Source: Rhytidiadelphus loreus (taxonomy: Eukaryota > Streptophyta > Bryopsida > Hypnales > Hylocomiaceae). Taken from it: a DNA stretch of 64,000 nt. Shown piece by piece: positions 23,299 through 34,710 of this stretch. The notes beneath the pieces were generated by a model. That model searched no databases and was not told the origin of the DNA. It saw only the letters and a list, made by a program, of their open reading frames with translations. Positions within the stretch are counted from its first letter, which is position 1. Each line of letters opens with the position of its first letter. The DNA is taken from contig OX344762.1 of assembly GCA_947034895.1 (NCBI GenBank), positions 13,459,501-13,523,500 on the forward strand. Direction: 5' to 3'. A program made the translations under genes and the position numbers.

Positions 23299-24114
23299 AT
23301 GAGGGGCTCATTGTGTCGTCAGTGGATCCGGACGCCACTGCCAGAGTTTTTAGGTCATGGCGCAATGTGGAGTTCCGAATTTTCTAGAGAATTTGGTTCC
23401 TTCACCAGAGGTCACGTTTCTACAAGACCTTTTATTCTTTTGACCCGCGGATTGAACATTTTCTCGGTGTTCAACAAGGAGGCCCGGGAGAAGGAGAAAG
23501 AGCGGTTGCGAGACGAGTTGAACCGCGGTTACTTCGATGATTTCAGAGACATGAAGAAATCGGGAGGGAAGGTCGCATTGGCTTCCACGAGCTTGACTCC
23601 CATTGCAGGGTCTCCCAGGTTTCCATTGTTGGAGGTTCATTTTCCAAAGGGTGGTCCTGCCCTAACCCTACCTATTGAAAACTCCAATGCCACTCTCATT
23701 TGCATGGCCTTTCGTGCAAGTGCTCAAGCGATGGTGGTTTCATGGAGCTCTCCCTTTGCAGAGAGTTTCAAGGGCTCATCACCGTCCATGAATGTGTTCG
23801 AAGTTTCTGTCATCGAGTCATCGGTGTTGTCGCTGTGGCCGATCAAGCGGTTGCTTCTGCGAATCGTGCGAGGATCGTCGCAAAGAGAAGGGAATGATGC
23901 ATTGGAGCGCAAGGTGGTGTATGCGTTTGGGGATACTTATGAGTTCAGGAAAGTGTTGGGAGTGCCCAATCTGCTCTCGGGGTATGTGTTTCTGGTGGAT
24001 AGAAAAGGGAGGGTAAGGTGGCGTGCGAGTGGAATGGCAACGAAAGAAGAGCTGGAATCCATGGCTTCGTGTACCACAAGGCTTCTTCAAGAGGAAACAT
24101 CGAAAATTGCCTGA
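23299..24114 (+). CDS. ATP10: ATP10-like mitochondrial F1Fo-ATP synthase assembly factor
   Basis: This is a single-exon frame of 271 residues from the first in-frame ATG. The N-terminus (MRGSLCRQWIRT) and following Arg/Ser-rich 60 residues lack acidic runs and suit a mitochondrial presequence. A charged helix follows (about residues 62-83, KEAREKEKERLRDELNRGYFD). The conserved domain runs from about residue 100 to 262: FPLLEVHFPKG, SWSSPFAESF, WPIKRLLLRIVRGS and GYVFLVDRKGRVRWRASG (228-245). This order, ending in GYV-LVD-RWRASG, is that of the ATP10 family. Yeast Atp10 is an inner-membrane chaperone for subunit 6 of the Fo sector. The gene diverges from the CSA-like gene. A frame extending further upstream to 23188 lacks an ATG. 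A tandem duplication begins just after the stop. Confidence 0.85.
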   Translation: MRGSLCRQWIRTPLPEFLGHGAMWSSEFSREFGSFTRGHVSTRPFILLTRGLNIFSVFNKEAREKEKERLRDELNRGYFDDFRDMKKSGGKVALASTSLTPIAGSPRFPLLEVHFPKGGPALTLPIENSNATLICMAFRASAQAMVVSWSSPFAESFKGSSPSMNVFEVSVIESSVLSLWPIKRLLLRIVRGSSQREGNDALERKVVYAFGDTYEFRKVLGVPNLLSGYVFLVDRKGRVRWRASGMATKEELESMASCTTRLLQEETSKIA

Positions 24115-24131
24115 ATTCTCAGAGAAGCAGA

Positions 24132-24366
24132 GAAGCTCGAACTTCGACAAGGTTACAATTCATGTAAGAATTTTGCTCATCCATCTTCAGATCGCGATGC
24201 AACTCCGGTTTTGATGACTAGGGTTTAAGGTTTAGGGGTTTTCGGGAAGCTCTCACATCGACGAGGATACAATTCATGTAAGAATTTTGCTCATCCATCT
24301 TCAGATCACGATGCAACTCCTGTTTCGATGGCTAGGGTTTAAGGTTTAGGTTTTTTCGGGAAGAAT
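24132..24366 (+). repeat. Two 114-bp tandem units with telo-box motifs after ATP10
   Basis: Units starting at 24132 and 24246 are nearly identical and share ATACAATTCATGTAAGAATT-type sequence, TCCATCTTCAGATC and TAGGGTTTAAGGTTTAGG. The last motif contains a telo-box (AGGGTTTA) once per unit. The array lies in the presumed 3' UTR or just beyond it. Confidence 0.85.
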
Positions 24367-24954
24367 CCTGATTGATTCATGATAGAGATTTTGTTTTTTC
24401 TTAGTAAAGAAGGGTGTGGAGCTTTTTACTCTTCAAAGTTTTGACTTGCACATGCAAGTCATCAGAGGGTGTCGAGATGGGAAGATTGTATCGGTGAACG
24501 ATTAATAGAAGTTACGAACATCATCTCCCTCCAGTTAAGGAGCCCAACCCCCATTAATTATTTTGGAGGATTCCAATGTCTTAGTGCTTAGGATGATTTC
24601 TACTAATTCTTTCGGAGAATTCCAACGTGTAGTAGGAAGGATTTTGACCGTTTTCGTTGAAAGATTGGAATCTTCTGTGGAGGGTCTTGAAGTAGGGATC
24701 GACGAGCCACTATTTCTCTGTCCTCTCTATTATGACTTTCTAGAAGTGACCTTCTAGAATATTGTGCACGCTTTGCACGCATTGACTGTAGCACACTTCT
24801 TACACATTCAAATTTGGTCAAAGTGAAAAAGTTGGAACCCTATGTGCTAAAAGAATAAAGAGGTTTGAGTGTAAAGAGTATGAAGACTAGTTGATTTATT
24901 TTTCTTCTCTTCACTAGGTGTCAAAACTCATAAGTCGTAGGTGTTTTCCAAGTC

Positions 24955-26000
24955 ATGGCTTGCAGTCTTCACTCGTCACAGAAATCTTATTCACCAACCC
25001 TGACGCACACTATTGTATGGAAAGTGCTCCGGAGTGGTTCAGGCAATGGAAACCCACTTCTTTCTGGTTCTGGTAATCTTCACATTGCCAGAACGGAAAG
25101 TTCTACGTACTCGAGGAACGTAGGTTTGTATCCAACAATTCTCTGATTCTTGTGAGCCCAAGATCTGTACTTGTTAGCAGAGCTTTACATTCAATGTGAA
25201 TCGTCTGTTCCTTCCACTTGTTAGGCCTGGATTAACTTGCAGAATTGGAAGCTTGCGAATAGTATATGCCGAGATATTGGAATTTAGACGCAGGTAATAG
25301 CCACATTATGTATGGATGCAGGACATGTCATCGACAGTGTCTCGGTAGAATTATGGTTTACATTCCCATTCCAAAACTGCTAGCAATGAGGTAGCTTAGC
25401 GCAAACCATCTTCCTGCACAGGTTTTCTTTCTGAACTTTGCACTGTCTCTGGATTGTATGTTTACCTGCAGGATCTAAAACGTTCGAGGTTGCATGAGCT
25501 TGCACCACCCCGTGATCTCATATGTATCTCTTGTCTAAACTGCGAGAATCATTTTAGCTACCCAGAAATGAATCTGCATTCGCTGCTTGATGTAGAGGAA
25601 TTGGTCCAGTATTTGCTTCTGCATGTCCATGACTTTTCGTTGCTCTAATCACAGCTTGAATACACCTTTTTGAAGTTAGCTTCAAAAGAAGATTCATGAA
25701 TATTTAACATATCCCTGCAGATCACTTCAGGATGGATAGTTGGATACTACGGTAAATGAAACCGATTAGGTATATTAAAGTCTGAATTCTCATTTTGTTG
25801 CAGGGGGTGGGAACTTGTCATAAACTCGTTGGCTGGCCCTCAGGCATTCCTACCTACTGCACTCGTTTAGGCTCTGTCAGTTGCCCCCATGATATTTTCT
25901 CAGCAATTTCTCAATGGCAGCATCCGGGAAGTTTTTGGAGCTGCCCCAGTAATTTGCCTCCTCTTTGTACAAGGAGCTGGGTTTTTTTCCAAGGGAGTTG
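24955..26000 (+). other. Exon-like fragments of an unrecognised gene, possibly decayed
   Basis: Several pieces look like exons. An ATG frame at 24955 begins MACSLHSSQKSYSPTLTHT, which resembles an organelle presequence, and can end at a GT near 25125. A piece at about 25242-25292 encodes IGSLRIVYAEILEFRRR. A piece opening after TTACCTGCAG near 25480 reads DLKRSRLHELAPPRDLI. After TTTTGTTGCAG near 25801 the frame reads GWELVINSLAGPQAFLPTAL, one stop, then a hydrophobic stretch (VAPMIFSQQFLNGSIREVFG). The frames do not join cleanly with the splice sites I tried. It may be a pseudogene, a non-coding transcript, or a gene whose exons I placed wrongly. Confidence 0.25.
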
Positions 26001-26211
26001 GTTGCATCCTCTCCATATTAAAATCTCCTGGTTCATTTTCTCTTGTATCAAATTCTCATTGGCCATTTTCCTTCAATTTCAAATTTGCACAGGCTATAGA
26101 ATAGTCCTCCTCTTTCAAAGACATGTTGCTTTTGAAAGCAAACTCCAAATTTCATTACATTGGGTAGACAAGGACAACCGAGTAGGGGTTGGCTACCATG
26201 ACCAACCCTAA

Positions 26212-27551
26212 AGTGATACACACACCAAATTTGTTCAAGAATATATCCACCTCTAGCAACCCGGGTATTAAGCCTTGAATTCAAAATAGCAAATAGTTGT
26301 AATTTGGCGATTTCATGAAAGTAGCAGCTACACATCCACCTTTTATTTTTGCACATTGGTTGATTACCAATCCTCTATTTTCACACTCCAATTGGTTATT
26401 TTTCCAATGGCATTGGCTAACAATGAACTAACTAGCAATTCTCCCTAAACATTGTTCAAGAGAAGGCAATAAGGCAATTTTGAGTTTCCCTTATATTTGT
26501 GAACATGTTGTAAATACTTAAATCTAAAGCATATCATGTACTCATATGTCCAATAAAGTAACACAAAGAATATTGTGTGAAGCTCAATATTCTTAAGCCA
26601 ATTGGAAGATACTATGTGTAGAAATCAATGCCATAAGTCTATGTAGCAAATAAATGTAAAGATGATTTGTCAAGAATCTAGAAAATCCATTAACAATCCG
26701 TCTTTGTAGAATGAAGATATTGTAGATTAGTTGCTAAATATATTGATGTTTTGAATTTAAAACTAGATTTTTTTAAATTAAATTTTGAAGTGTTAAAACT
26801 TAATTTTAGACTTTAATTAAATATTTAGCACCAGAGTACTAAACTTGCTATCCAAATATGGTAGTATCCTAGCAGCTTAAGCAATAGTTAGGCAATCCAA
26901 AAAATAATTTATTAAAATCAAGGAGTTTTAAAATGTAGCTTAAATTAGTCAGGCATTCATTTAAGTTGTTCACTCAAGCTAGGTTAATGTTTTCTCTTAA
27001 TCATAGTCACTTGCCCCCTACACCTAAAGGTCACAAGTGTTATCATTTAATTCATAGTTCATTCTTTGAGTCATTCAATTCATAGCTGCTATTAGACAAT
27101 TCTCTATGTAATACCTGAGTTAAGCTAAAGCTTAATTGGAACTTAAGTTAAATGGAGGTTGGAGGGTTGTATTGGATAATGGGAGCTTCACATTAGATCA
27201 ATGCTTGTCAATACATTTTGAGATGCCATTACTAAAACTCATGCTAACTTTAGAAAGCAAATTAGATATTAATTTATTAGATTATAGCACATGTGAGTTG
27301 AATTTCCCTAAATTAGGCAATCCTTTAGTATATATGTTTTTGGAGGGCAAACTAGATCAATAATTTTCCAAAAATTTAGGCACCCTTTTAATTATTTATT
27401 TTCTACCTAACCTACTAAGAAGCTATGGTATATCTTTTGTGAGATTAGTAAGAATGATGAAGAGGAGAGGAAAAAAGTGGTAAAACAATCATAGATATTA
27501 GAGAGAAACGTGTATAACACTATAGAAGAAGAGCCAAAAACATACATGTAT
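26212..27551. other. AT-rich intergenic sequence with a dispersed repeat
   Basis: No supported gene. The segment 26750-26890 (AATATTTAGCACCAGAGTAC, then AAACTTGCTATCC) recurs in diverged form at 28960-29085. Confidence 0.45.
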
Positions 27552-28025
27552 TAAGGTAAAACAGCCCATTGTGGTCAAAATAAGGAATTTGACATCATGT
27601 GATTACTGAAATTTTTCAATTTGTTCCCACAGTAGTACAAGTGTGAGAAATAGTGAGAGCAATTGAAATTATGTTTTTTTGATAAAGTATGAACTTGTTA
27701 TGAATTTTTGAAAAGTTCAATGCATTTTTGCCCATTAGAGTCTATAGACTACCTTAAAACCAACAAAATCTGAATCCATCATGCTCATTTGGCTCACCTA
27801 AAGTAGTCAAAGTCTTTTGTAACATGGAAGGCCTAAAAAGTCAATTTTCACAATGAATTCTCACTAAAAAATTGAAAGTTCCTAATGAAGTCACTAACTA
27901 CTTCATTACTGTCATGTAAAACATGCATTGAAGCCAAAATCTGAAAAAACTGAAAAAATCATAATGGGGTCATTTGGTAGATGACCACTACAAGTCATTT
28001 GACCACAATGGGTTGATTTACCTTA
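27552..28025. mobile_element. MITE with TAAGGTAAA-CCCATTGTGGTC ends
   Basis: The left end TAAGGTAAAACAGCCCATTG and the complement of the right end (TAAGGTAAATCAACCCATTG) form inverted repeats of roughly 27 bp continuing through TGGTCAAA. About 470 bp with no coding frame lie between. The motif CCCATTGTGGKCAAA also forms the arms of the hairpin at 49168-49263, suggesting a related family. Target duplication is not clear. Confidence 0.65.
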
Positions 28026-28342
28026 TACTTAGATAGCAAGTTAAGCTTAAACTAATTTTAAAAAATTGCCAATTTTTTTGTTAACAAATAAATGTAAAGA
28101 TGATTTGCAAAAAATTCATAGACTTCATTAAAAATCTATTGAGTCAAATACCAATTCATCATTTGACCATCTACCATTCCAAAATTTGATTGTGGCAAAG
28201 TATAGAAAACTACTTCATCGTCATTTAGTGAGAATGAGGGTTATAGAGGTTGTTTTTATAATGAAATCTATTGTCCGTCATGAATCCTCAAAGGTATGGG
28301 ATAATTTAAAGATGAAAGCTTGACTACTCGTTGTCAAGATAT

Positions 28343-28728
28343 AGGAATTGTGTTCAAAGAATCAAAGTAGAAATTTAGTCTTCATTTCGTCATAATAGAA
28401 TAATTTTTTTCAAAAAAAATTGAACTATGAAAAGTTGTTAAATCAATCTAAATTTCATCTCCAAAAATACATTTATGATTTTGAGCCTTCAAAAATAGTT
28501 ATGGACAAAATTTAGAGAGGATGTTTGAAAGTATCAAAGAAAATATCCCTTCCAACTTTTCTTTGAACTTTGTCCATAACTTTTGATTGGAGTTTTGAAA
28601 TATCAAACAGATTTTTGGAGATGAAATTTAGCTTGATTTTTCACATCAACTTAGTGCAAAGTTTCTTGAAAAAAATTATTCTACACTGCCTAAATGAAGT
28701 CTGAAATTTTTCTTTGAACACAATTCCT
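28343..28728. repeat. Long inverted repeat (hairpin), arms ~185 bp with little loop
   Basis: The left arm starts AGGAATTGTGTTCAAAGAA and continues through GAATAATTTTTTTCAA, AAATTTCATCTCCAAAAAT and AGTTATGGACAAA. The right arm is its imperfect reverse complement, ending CTTTGAACACAATTCCT. The arms nearly meet around 28535. Weaker pairing continues outwards (CTTGACTACTC against GAGCGGTTGAGCTC). No coding capacity. Confidence 0.8.
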
Positions 28729-29498
28729 TTGACTTGACTATGAGCGGTTGAGCTCTTACATATCCCAAATGGGTTGTTTTACTTCCTACCGCCCCACTTG
28801 TATAAACTTCTTGTCTTCTCACCACTTGACAACTATTGGATGACTTTTGAAGATATTTGGGATTCATGCAAAAGACAAGTAATAGTCTTAATTAGATGGA
28901 TCCTAAAATATACATATGTGTGGTATGAATAGATGTTTGCAGGATAGTTGTAGAATACAATTTGTTTTTTTGACTTAAATCTTGAAATGTATAAAAATTA
29001 TATTTGAAAGTACCGAATCTTATTTGTGGACTTTGATTAAATATTCAGCATCAAAGTGCTGAACTTGCTATCCGAGTATGGTACAATATATATTTGTGTG
29101 CAAAAAGATCCTTGGAGAGGATCTTTTACCGACCATTGAAAGGTGCCTTGCAATGTCAAGGTTACCTGTAGCCGACAAGGACCCCATTCGTGCAGGATAG
29201 GGTGACCTTTTTTCATGAATGAGGGGAACATGATGCCGACCAAGGCCTTCATTATAATTGTGTGACAAATAACACACTAGCACCTAATGAAGTTGCTAAG
29301 ACCAATTTTTAGTTCCGCACTTCTCGAAAATAAGTTCACCTATACATTGAGAACAAGTCAGACTGTAATTTCCACACTTCCTTACTTTCCACTAAATAAT
29401 TCCAAACTTGATGAAAAATTAGCAAAAATAATAGTACAATCTTCATTATTCCTATTTCTTGACTGGAGACTGGAGAAAATTATCTCTACTACTACCAT

Positions 29499-30067
29499 TG
29501 CTCAATCAAACATATGCTAATAAAATGCATAACATTTTATCATAAACAAGTCATATACCTTATTTTGTGCAACAATCTGTTGAAGTGCGATGCTCATCGA
29601 AGTTAATCATGAAGTGACCCCCAGGTTGTACCAGAGGCATTAGAGGAAGGCCTAACTAAGAATAGTACAACAGAAACACAACACCAAACTTCATGCCGTC
29701 AGACCCCAATTTTGGGTGCTTGCTCAATCAGACATATCGTGATAAAACGCTGAACATTTTGTCAGAAACAAGTCGTATACCTTATTCTGTACAGCAATAT
29801 GTTGAAGTGTGATGTTCGTCGGAGTTAATCGTAAAGTGAACCCCAAGTTGTACCAGGGATGTCAAAGGAAGGCCTAACTAAGAATAGTACAACAGAAACA
29901 CAACAACAAACTCCATCAGACTCCAGTTTTGAGGTGCCTGCTTCAAGGAATTGTTTGCCCTTTTTTCTTTTTTTTCTCAAACTCCATCAGACCCCAGTTT
30001 TGGGGTGCCTGCTTCAAGGAATTGATTTGCCCTGTCTTTTTCTTTTTTCTTCTTTTTTTTCTCAAAC
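29499..30067 (+). repeat. Tandem duplications (222-bp unit, then ~75-bp unit)
   Basis: A unit starting GCTCAATCAAACATAT at 29499 recurs at 29721 as GCTCAATCAGACATAT, sharing AAACAAGTC, ATACCTTATT, AGTTGTACCAG-type sequence and GGAAGGCCTAACTAAGAATA. A second duplication follows at about 29912 and 29985: CTCCATCAGACYCCAGTTTT, then GGTGCCTGCTTCAAGGAATT. Confidence 0.8.
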
Positions 30068-30070
30068 TCT

Positions 30071-30390
30071 AGCTCCTGGTCCCTCATTGCACACACTTTC
30101 AATGAAATGAACTCCATTGTCTGCCATGCCAACATGGTGCTCATCATCAGAAGGACAGGCCGTGAGTTTCATGTGAAGAAACTCAGGTGGAGGATTTCAC
30201 GCTGGTCATCAGCTTGTGCTGCAGGACTGAGTCTGTCTGGCTGCTGCTGCTGCCTGGAGGCTTTGCATGTGGGAAGAGGGCTTCCGAAAAGATTTGGAAT
30301 GCGATTCGGCTGACGCCAAAGTGCTCTTACAATGATCAAATGTTTGGTGACAAACATGTGGCCATCGAGGAGGTACAGATGGATGGATGG
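30071..30390 (+). other. Two exon-like stretches, product unrecognised
   Basis: After a long pyrimidine tract ending CTCTAG the frame reads SSWSLIAHTFNEMNSIVCH and on to RRTGREFHVKKL, followed by an AG-GT junction near 30187. A second stretch after GTGCTGCAG reads KIWNAIRLTPKC and SYNDQMFGDKHVAIEE, ending at a GTACAG donor near 30371. Base composition is richer in GC than the flanks. I recognise neither peptide. These could be exons of an unknown gene or a captured gene fragment. Confidence 0.2.
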
Positions 30391-30483
30391 ATGGACGGAC
30401 GGAGGGCTCTCCAGAAATCGCCTCAGAACTTGCTCACGCACCACGCAGGAATCGAGGCACCGGGATTGTTTTGTTTCATGTAA

Positions 30484-33400
30484 CTTAGGGTCGCTTTAAT
30501 TTTTGTACCTAGAGTCCGAACCATTCCTCTTGAGTTCAACTGCACAAATTTCAGCCCTTTGTCCAATCACAAGTGAGGATGTTGGGCATCTTCCACAAAC
30601 AAATTGGACTAAGTGACCTCTAGGTGTAAAGCGTTGCTTACTTGTTTTGGGTTGAGTGCAAGAAGCAATCTTCGCTAGAAACATGCAATTGCTTACACTA
30701 ATCTACACAAATGGATGGAACACGCAAAATGTGGATTCAACTTTCAAAAGGATGTGCATTCGTCTAAAAAATAACAATATATGTCTCGATAATATGTAGC
30801 AGTTCAACGATTTCATGCATTGAAAATGGAGGAATATATTAGAGTTCATCATAACGTGTGCAACGAGGGATCAAGAGTTGGAGTTTTAAATAAATATAAA
30901 ATACGACAAAACTCCTTGAAGCACCCAAACTTATCTAATGAAGTTTGGTCAACTATATTTCTTTTGTACTATTTTTAGTCAAACCTTCCTCTCACCTCCA
31001 CCCCTTCTACAAACTAGGGATCACTTTACGATTAAGTCTATTGCCAAATATTTCTTCAAAAAAAATTATATTATTTTTGAGCAAAATACTACACCCAAAA
31101 GCATGGCATGGAGGCACTGTCTGTAAAGAAAATCTTGTGCTCACAAACCCCATTCACACCACATGCACAATGAAACCCTTGCACACTTTGAATCCAACAG
31201 ACCTTATGCATATTGAATTTAATTCACACCTTGAATACATTCGAACTTGTCTTTTTTTAATAGAATATGTTCTACAAAAATAGTACACTCAAGTAGTCAT
31301 TTTAAACCCTTGAATATGTGAGCTTTTCATCTTTTGAGAAGTTTGGAAATTTTCATTTTATGGAAATATGCTAGACAATTTTTTTAAAGAAATTGTCATA
31401 GATCTTGGTATGGAATTCTAAGGATTGATTTGATTGAAGGTTTGAAATTGTAGTAGTACGATTATTCTACATAGGTAAATGTATTTCATTAGGTTTTCAA
31501 ATACATCTATTATTAAGACTTATAAATAAAAATACAAAAAAATACCACATGAATAAACTACAAAATAAAACGTGATATGAATAAACTGTGAACTTTTGAG
31601 TATATGAATAAACTATAAATTTTCAAAGTGCCAATTTAGGCAAGAATCTATAGGGATCAATTTTGCAACAATTTGCAATAGGGGCAATAGGTTGCTCTAT
31701 CAACTACTTCAACCACCACACATCCAAGATGATGAACCATTGGATTTCTTATGAGGGTTGCTATTATATGAACCTAAGAGCATAAACCCATGAGCTTATA
31801 AGACTATACACCTATGTTATAGGTGTCTATATTATATAAACCTTCCATGATTATAGGGAATCTATGTTATAAATACGTATGTTATAGGTGTTTATATTAT
31901 AATCACCTTCAATAGTTGTAGGATATCTACTTCTACATATATTCAAGGCTCACATTTTCATGCTCATACACTTGACATATATGAACGGCATCTTTGAATT
32001 TCTTTTCCAATAAAATTGAAATAACTTATGCCCCCTTTAGCACTTAGCACTATAAATTGTTTGGATTTTGGAGCTAGCACTAATCTCTTAAAAGTATTCA
32101 CTTTCTTTTCACATGAAAGTAGAATTTAAAGATTTTAACAAATTAAAAGGGGCCATTTATTTTGATTTTGATTCATACTTGGAATACTAAATATTCTCTT
32201 TAACTAAGTACTTTGAAGTCACTAATCATCATGACTTCACAACTTGTGGGATATGCCTGCATAACTATACATTTTGCTTTCTTCAATGTAGCAACAATGT
32301 ACATTTTTGGAGATGGTCACTTTTAGTGACCATTACGTTTCAACTTCAATTTTTTTTAACTAATTCCACAAAAGTCCAAAAAATATGAAACAACTTAGGT
32401 TAGATGACAATTCCATTTTTCTTCCTACAAATTGTTTCAAGGAATTGTCTCCACCTTATAAAAAATGTACATTTTCACAATTGCTACTACGACATAACAC
32501 TCCGAATAACACTTTGAAATAGGACAATACTATGAGGGCCACTTCATATTCCACATCATATTAGGTGCCCTATAGTATTGCACGCGCTAATGTCAACCCT
32601 AGAAAGACGGGCCTATAACCACTAATTTCAAGTCTTACTATCCATTACTCTATTTGCTTCCACTTTGCAACTAGATAAGAATGAAAAATTTTATATTATT
32701 TTTCAGAGATGAAATCATATGTCTACTACAAATCATATAATTTTCAATTTTTTTTGGAAAAATTTGAAATTATTGTGAATATTTAAAAAAAAACGAAAAT
32801 TTTCATGTCAAATACAAAATATACTCAAAAAATCTGGAATTCTCACCATAGATATAAAATTGGAATTCTCACCATAGATGTATATTATAGTGTATAACAT
32901 CATGGTATAAACCAAAGTTATTGTGTCACTCTAAAATTAAAACATCAACAAACCATATTTATAGACCCAAAGTTCATATTGCTATAAAATATTGAAATTT
33001 AAGAATATTCAAAATTTCCAATTGGAATAGAAATTACACTTGATACACTTCATTTCACTAGTTGGACTCAAATAAGAAAAGATCATTTTTATGGCTAAAA
33101 TTAACATCAACAATAAGTAGCAAGAAATGACCAAAATACATTACAAGGATGATCTATATCTTCTTCTTCTTTTAAAAAGTCAGTAATGAGGGAATTTGCA
33201 ATACTATAAATGTACTCAAGTAACTTCCAAAATATATATTGGATGAATAAAAGGTGTTTTTTTGCATCCTACAATCTCAAGTGAAGTCATCCATCAGACA
33301 CCTAGTATCCATTGCATCCTTCTAGGGTTAAAGTCTATAGTACTGCCTTCCATGTCACTCCCACATGACATTATATAGTACCAGTTGTTCGAAGTCTACG

Positions 33401-33790
33401 TCCTACATTTGTTTTCCCTGAGCCAAGGATAGATGTAAAAAATTACCTCTATTTTGAGGCTACTCAAAGTCCTACATTCTTCACCTCCCTTACCTAGTCT
33501 AGTTTGGAGCCTCCTATTCCAAATTTGAATTCCAAATTCCCAAATTTTGTCATGAATGGTAAATAAAAAAATTTCAGTGTTTTCCAAAAGGTTAAAACGG
33601 CAGATTTCAAATGAGCACTTTTAACGTCCTGCATCATTCCCTAGTAGTACCAAGTGGGCCTTTCCACCTTAAAAACGTTAAGCCTCTCAATGTAGAGCAA
33701 CACTATACACACAAGTACCAACTACAGCTTTGTTGTAAAACAGACCCACCTGTTGTACCAGAATGCCCAAACTTTTTGAGGCCGGCACTA
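30484..33790. other. AT-rich intergenic sequence
   Basis: No supported gene. A tandem duplication is visible at about 31810-31930 (CTATGTTATAGGTGTCTATATTATA and a near copy). From 32.7 kb the sequence is strongly A/T-rich. Confidence 0.45.
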
Positions 33791-34188
33791 AGGTAGTATG
33801 CTCTAAAACCGCCAGCCTTCTTCAAACCGCCCCTATTTTGGGGTGAAGAATGGAGACAGGGGGCCATAAATGGATCACTGTAGCAATTAAATGCATTGAG
33901 AAAAAATTATTTTTCTATTGCAAGAGCCAATCATTGCCTTTTATTTCTGCATATTTGTTTACAAATTGCAAGTGGACATACCTATGGTCACAAATAGGTG
34001 CCTATGCTCTGAATCTTTGAAAATTTATAAGTAATTCAAAAAGGCTTGGAAAAATACAATACCACTTATGTTAGTTTCCACATCCATTTCTCTTTCTCTG
34101 AAAAATGGTCTAAAAATAATTTTGTCCATGTAGGTCTATGAAAAAGGCGGACCAGCTCTTAAATGGTCGCTTTTAGAGCATACTACCT
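33791..34188 (-). mobile_element. MITE, family with AGGTAGTRTATGCTC ends (copy 2, inverted)
   Basis: This is the reverse-oriented relative of the element at 701-1112. The ends are AGGTAGTATGCTCTAAAA and its complement, and a TA target duplication is intact on both sides (33789-33790 and 34189-34190). The interior matches copy 1 in reverse order (AAACCGCCCCTATTTTGGGG, then GAAAAAGGCGGACC). Confidence 0.88.
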
Positions 34189-34485
34189 TACGGTACCCAA
34201 GAGCCGTTAGTTCAAGACCCCACCTGCCAGAAGGGGACAAAAACCACAACCAACGCCACCAACTATGTTAGCTGCGTTACTGTAGCTTGCAGTAGCTATT
34301 GCAGGAAAAAAATTGTAAACAAACATCAAAAGAAGTTAACATTCTTGTACCTCATATCTTCAATGTTCGGTGTATCACTGTTGTATCTTCTCGAAGATTC
34401 TTCTCTCTCTCTCTCCCTCTCTTGCCCTCTCACTGTTCAAATCCAACTGCGAAAAGTGTTTCATCTGTTGAGGCAGTTAAGTAGG

Positions 34486-34710
34486 GCCAGGGTGAATTGA
34501 CCCCCTCATTGCCCCTCCAGGGCAAACCCTGGAATTTTTTATTTGCAAGGCTTAATTTTTTTTTGAAATTCTGAATTCATATTTGCAATCACAAGCCCCA
34601 AATTACTCTACGGAGATGCAAGAATTACCAAAAAATTGGCACCACATAGGGGGCTTTTTTTTCAAACCAAAGTTGACCGGGGCAATGAGGGGGTCAATTC
34701 TCCCTGCGCG
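34486..34710. mobile_element. Mutator-like MITE with perfect 9-bp target duplication (copy A)
   Basis: The inverted ends are GCCAGGGTGAATTGACCCCC and, in reverse, CGCGCAGGGAGAATTGACCC. The flanking 9-mer TTAAGTAGG is repeated exactly at 34477-34485 and 34711-34719, the length expected for Mutator-like elements. The interior includes a pyrimidine-purine core and TTTGCAATCACAAGCCCCAA. Relatives: 53698-53921 and 57781-58020. Confidence 0.9.

Noticed and set aside
34189..34260. tRNA- or SINE-like block (GTTAGTTCAAGACCCC resembling a B box)
   Set aside because: No A box or cloverleaf arms could be found upstream, and the match to the B-box consensus is imperfect.
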